Assembly: GCA_018715445.1 (NCBI GenBank)
Contig: DVLP01000118.1
Location: 1 to 6,993, forward strand
Direction of reading: 5' to 3'
DNA: 6,993 nucleotides
Origin: Candidatus Avipropionibacterium avicola
GTDB lineage: Bacteria; Actinomycetota; Actinomycetes; Propionibacteriales; Propionibacteriaceae
The position numbers were made by a program, and so were the translations under genes. Below the pieces are notes generated by a model that was given only the letters and a program-made list of their open reading frames with translations, did not search any database and was not told the DNA's origin. This document shows, piece by piece, positions 5,256 through 6,993 of the stretch (positions within the stretch are counted from its first letter, which is position 1; each line of letters starts with the position of its first letter).

Positions 5256-5849
5256 ATGCCCCTGTTCCGGTCCCGGCCCCAGCTCTCCCCCGGCGAACGT
5301 TCCCGGTTCCGTGCCGCCTGTGCCGAGGCCGGTGTCGATCCCACCGTCCTCGCGCTGGCCCACGGAACGATCGCTGCTCGCCCGTCCGGGGCGCCCGGGT
5401 TGTCAGCCGAGCCGCCCCGCGGGGTCGCGGTCACCGCGCTGACCACCCACCTCGGCTACGGCGACGAGGACCGTTGGACGCTGGTCGGCTGGCACGAGAT
5501 CGACCGTGGTGGTTGGAATCCGGAGACCTTCCGACTCGAGATCGACCAACGCGGCGTGGTCGAGGCAGGACTGGTCCGCCCCGGTGGTCGGCGGCACCGG
5601 ATCCATCTGGCCGACCCGTACCGGGTGCCGGAGGTGATGACCGAACGGGTGAGCGCCACCATCCTGTTCTCCCGTCAGGTCGAGATGCCCGAGTCCACCA
5701 CCGTCCTCACGGTGGTGGCCCGCCGGGACCTGGGCGACCAGACGATCACCTGGCTGGCGGTCCCCAGTCGGGGATCGGCCGTCGACGACCCTGACGTCAA
5801 GGCGTTCGCCGCTGCCGCGGTCCGTCGACTCCGCGGCGAGTTCGGCTGA
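5256..5849 (+). CDS. conserved actinobacterial protein of unknown function
   Basis: This 197-residue soluble protein has no signal peptide or membrane helix, and I cannot assign it a function. Residues 1-60 are basic and proline-rich. About residues 74-155 show alternating hydrophobic strands: RWTLVGWHEIDRGGWNPETFRLEI (73-96), then RHRIHLADPYRVPEVMTERVSATILFSRQVEM (113-144) and TTVLTVVARR (148-157). The end is a helix (180-194). The W-HEIDRGGW...RVSA...V-ARR pattern resembles, from memory, a family of unnamed actinobacterial proteins in which a short beta-rich domain is followed by a helix, rather like a PH-type fold. That fold is a guess. ATG 5256 begins 12 nt after otsA, so co-transcription is likely, but no strong SD precedes it. 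A link to trehalose is suggested only by position. Confidence 0.8.
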   Translation: MPLFRSRPQLSPGERSRFRAACAEAGVDPTVLALAHGTIAARPSGAPGLSAEPPRGVAVTALTTHLGYGDEDRWTLVGWHEIDRGGWNPETFRLEIDQRGVVEAGLVRPGGRRHRIHLADPYRVPEVMTERVSATILFSRQVEMPESTTVLTVVARRDLGDQTITWLAVPSRGSAVDDPDVKAFAAAAVRRLRGEFG

Positions 5850-5862
5850 CCGCCGGACGCGA

Positions 5863-5896
5863 GACACCCCTGCTCCGTGGCGGAGTCAGGGGTGTC
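5863..5896. terminator. strong hairpin between convergent genes, two-way terminator
   Basis: GACACCCCTG (5863-5872) pairs with CAGGGGTGTC (5887-5896). Above a single bulged T (5886), CTCCG (5873-5877) pairs with CGGAG (5881-5885), leaving a 3-nt loop TGG. This gives a 15-bp, GC-rich stem in a 67-bp gap between two genes that end toward each other. There is no T tract on either strand, as is common for high-GC actinobacterial terminators. Confidence 0.75.
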
Positions 5897-5916
5897 GACG
5901 CGGTTGGTGATCAGGC

Positions 5917-6993
5917 TCAGCCCTGCTGCTGGAAGCCTTCCTCGAGCTCGGCCTTGATCTTCTTGCCGATCCCGTTCTGGTACTCGCTGACCAGGTCGTC
6001 GAACTCCGAGAGCTCCCGACGGCCCTGGATGATCTCGCTGATCACGTCGATCTGCTTGCGGTTGAACGCCGCTCCCTTGCTGGAAGCCGTGTCGGAGTAC
6101 AGACCGATCGACGGGTCGGCCTTCGAGGTCGGCATGATGCGGTGCAGGTACTCGCTCTCCAGGTCGACCAGGTCGCGCGGCCCGGTCAGGTCGGCCAGCG
6201 CCTGCGACCCGAAGTAGGTGAGCACGCGCGGGTCGTCGACGATCCGGTCGGTGGAGATCGGCACGCCGTCCTCCATGTTGTAGTGCTCGCCTTCGACACC
6301 GTAGTTGGCCCGCAGGTACTCCTCGCTGCCGTACGGGGCGGCGAGGTAGTCCAGCACCCGCAGGATCTCCTCGACACGCTCGGTCGAATCCTGCTGGGTG
6401 ATCGCGGCGTAGGCACCGTAGGCCGAGGCCGACTGGTGCTTGGGGGCGGCACCGCCACCGTCCCACAGCGGGATCTCGATCAGGCCGAGATCGAACTGGG
6501 GCTGACGCTGGGTGAAGTAGAGCCAGTTGGTGAAGCCCTGGATGTAGACCTGGGTCACCCCGCCCTGCCACCAGGTCGAGTTGCTGCCCGGGTCGGAGAA
6601 CGAGTTCGGGTGCAGCACGCCGGCGTCCCAGAACTCCTTGGTGTGGACGATGGCTTCCTTGTAGTTTTCGGTCTCGATGGCGTTGGTGAACTTGCCACCC
6701 TCCTCGAGCCAACCCTTCGGGGCATCGACCATCTCGAGGATGATTGACATCAGCCAGGAGACCGGGTCGGCGCCCATGGCGAAGACGCCCTCCTTGCGGT
6801 CGGTCAGCTCCTCCATCAGTGCGAGCAGCTCGGCACCGTCGGCCGGCGACTGGTTCTTGTCGATGCCCTTCTCCGACAGCAGGTCACCGCGGGTCGACAT
6901 GATGCTGCCGGCCGGCGGTCGGGCCTGCGGCACGCCCCAGAGGGTGCCGTTGACCATCGCGGCCTGCCAGGCCGTGGTCGGGATGCTGGCCAG
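5917..6993 (-). CDS. ABC transporter solute-binding lipoprotein, LplA-type, 5' end outside window
   Basis: The C-terminal 358 residues of an extracellular solute-binding protein are present. The frame is open to the right edge, so the signal peptide and lipobox cysteine expected for this family cannot be checked. Such proteins capture sugars or oligosaccharides outside the membrane and pass them to MalF/MalG-type permeases. Recognisable stretches are NGTLWGVPQ, the aromatic segment STWWQGGVTQVYIQGFTNWLYF (6588-6523), and LRVLDYLAAPYGSEEYLRANYGVEGEHY, which resembles LplA/YtcQ-type binding proteins. An ATG at 6957 is internal: the upstream codons (LASIPTTAWQAA) continue the family-like sequence and no SD precedes it. 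The end of the protein is acidic and Gln-rich (EEGFQQQG). The ligand is not determinable, and any permease genes lie outside the window. Confidence 0.88.
   Translation of the reverse strand: MASIPTTAWQAAMVNGTLWGVPQARPPAGSIMSTRGDLLSEKGIDKNQSPADGAELLALMEELTDRKEGVFAMGADPVSWLMSIILEMVDAPKGWLEEGGKFTNAIETENYKEAIVHTKEFWDAGVLHPNSFSDPGSNSTWWQGGVTQVYIQGFTNWLYFTQRQPQFDLGLIEIPLWDGGGAAPKHQSASAYGAYAAITQQDSTERVEEILRVLDYLAAPYGSEEYLRANYGVEGEHYNMEDGVPISTDRIVDDPRVLTYFGSQALADLTGPRDLVDLESEYLHRIMPTSKADPSIGLYSDTASSKGAAFNRKQIDVISEIIQGRRELSEFDDLVSEYQNGIGKKIKAELEEGFQQQG

Noticed and set aside
5917..6957. Solute-binding protein gene complete from ATG 6957
   Set aside because: No signal peptide or SD is present, and the codons upstream continue the family-like sequence to the window edge, so the gene is cut by the window.

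Overview
The window is very GC-rich, densely packed chromosomal DNA of actinobacterial character. The evidence is strong G/C at third codon positions, a tRNA gene with no encoded CCA end, 4-bp ATGA gene overlap, starts with no Shine-Dalgarno (SD) sequence, and actinobacterial-type OtsA, OtsB and LplA-type sugar-binding proteins. A member of the Propionibacteriales is plausible, but that is a guess from gene content and was not tested. I see no phage, transposon, CRISPR array or obvious defence cluster.

Layout. (1) 24-632, minus strand: a CAT-anticodon tRNA gene, most likely the lysidine-type tRNA-Ile2, followed after 46 nt by a small Nudix hydrolase gene. A perfect 10-bp inverted repeat brackets the tRNA and covers the Nudix start site. 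(2) 711-2761, plus strand: a two-gene operon of a cysteine-free ArsR-type repressor and a SulP anion transporter with a C-terminal STAS domain. A 16-bp palindrome spans from the repressor's -10 element to its start codon. (3) 2740-5243: the trehalose pathway as a divergent pair, otsB (minus; trehalose-6-phosphate phosphatase) and otsA (plus; trehalose-6-phosphate synthase), sharing a 116-bp regulatory gap that holds two palindromes. otsA carries an N-terminal histone H1-like Lys/Ala tail of about 60 residues. otsB and sulP converge and overlap by 22 bp, with both stop codons inside one inverted repeat. (4) 5256-5849, plus: a conserved actinobacterial protein of unknown function, 12 nt after otsA. 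(5) 5863-5896: a strong hairpin, probably a two-way terminator. (6) 5917-6993, minus: the C-terminal 358 residues of an ABC-transporter solute-binding protein that runs off the right edge.

How the genes work together: OtsA makes trehalose-6-phosphate from UDP-glucose and glucose-6-phosphate, and OtsB removes the phosphate to give trehalose, an osmoprotectant and storage sugar. The ArsR-SulP pair looks like a self-contained regulated anion-uptake unit. The Nudix enzyme, the unknown protein and the solute-binding protein have no evident link to these pathways beyond position. No wholly new multi-gene system is evident. The most unusual signals are the tailed OtsA and the complementarity between the tRNA leader and the Nudix start site.
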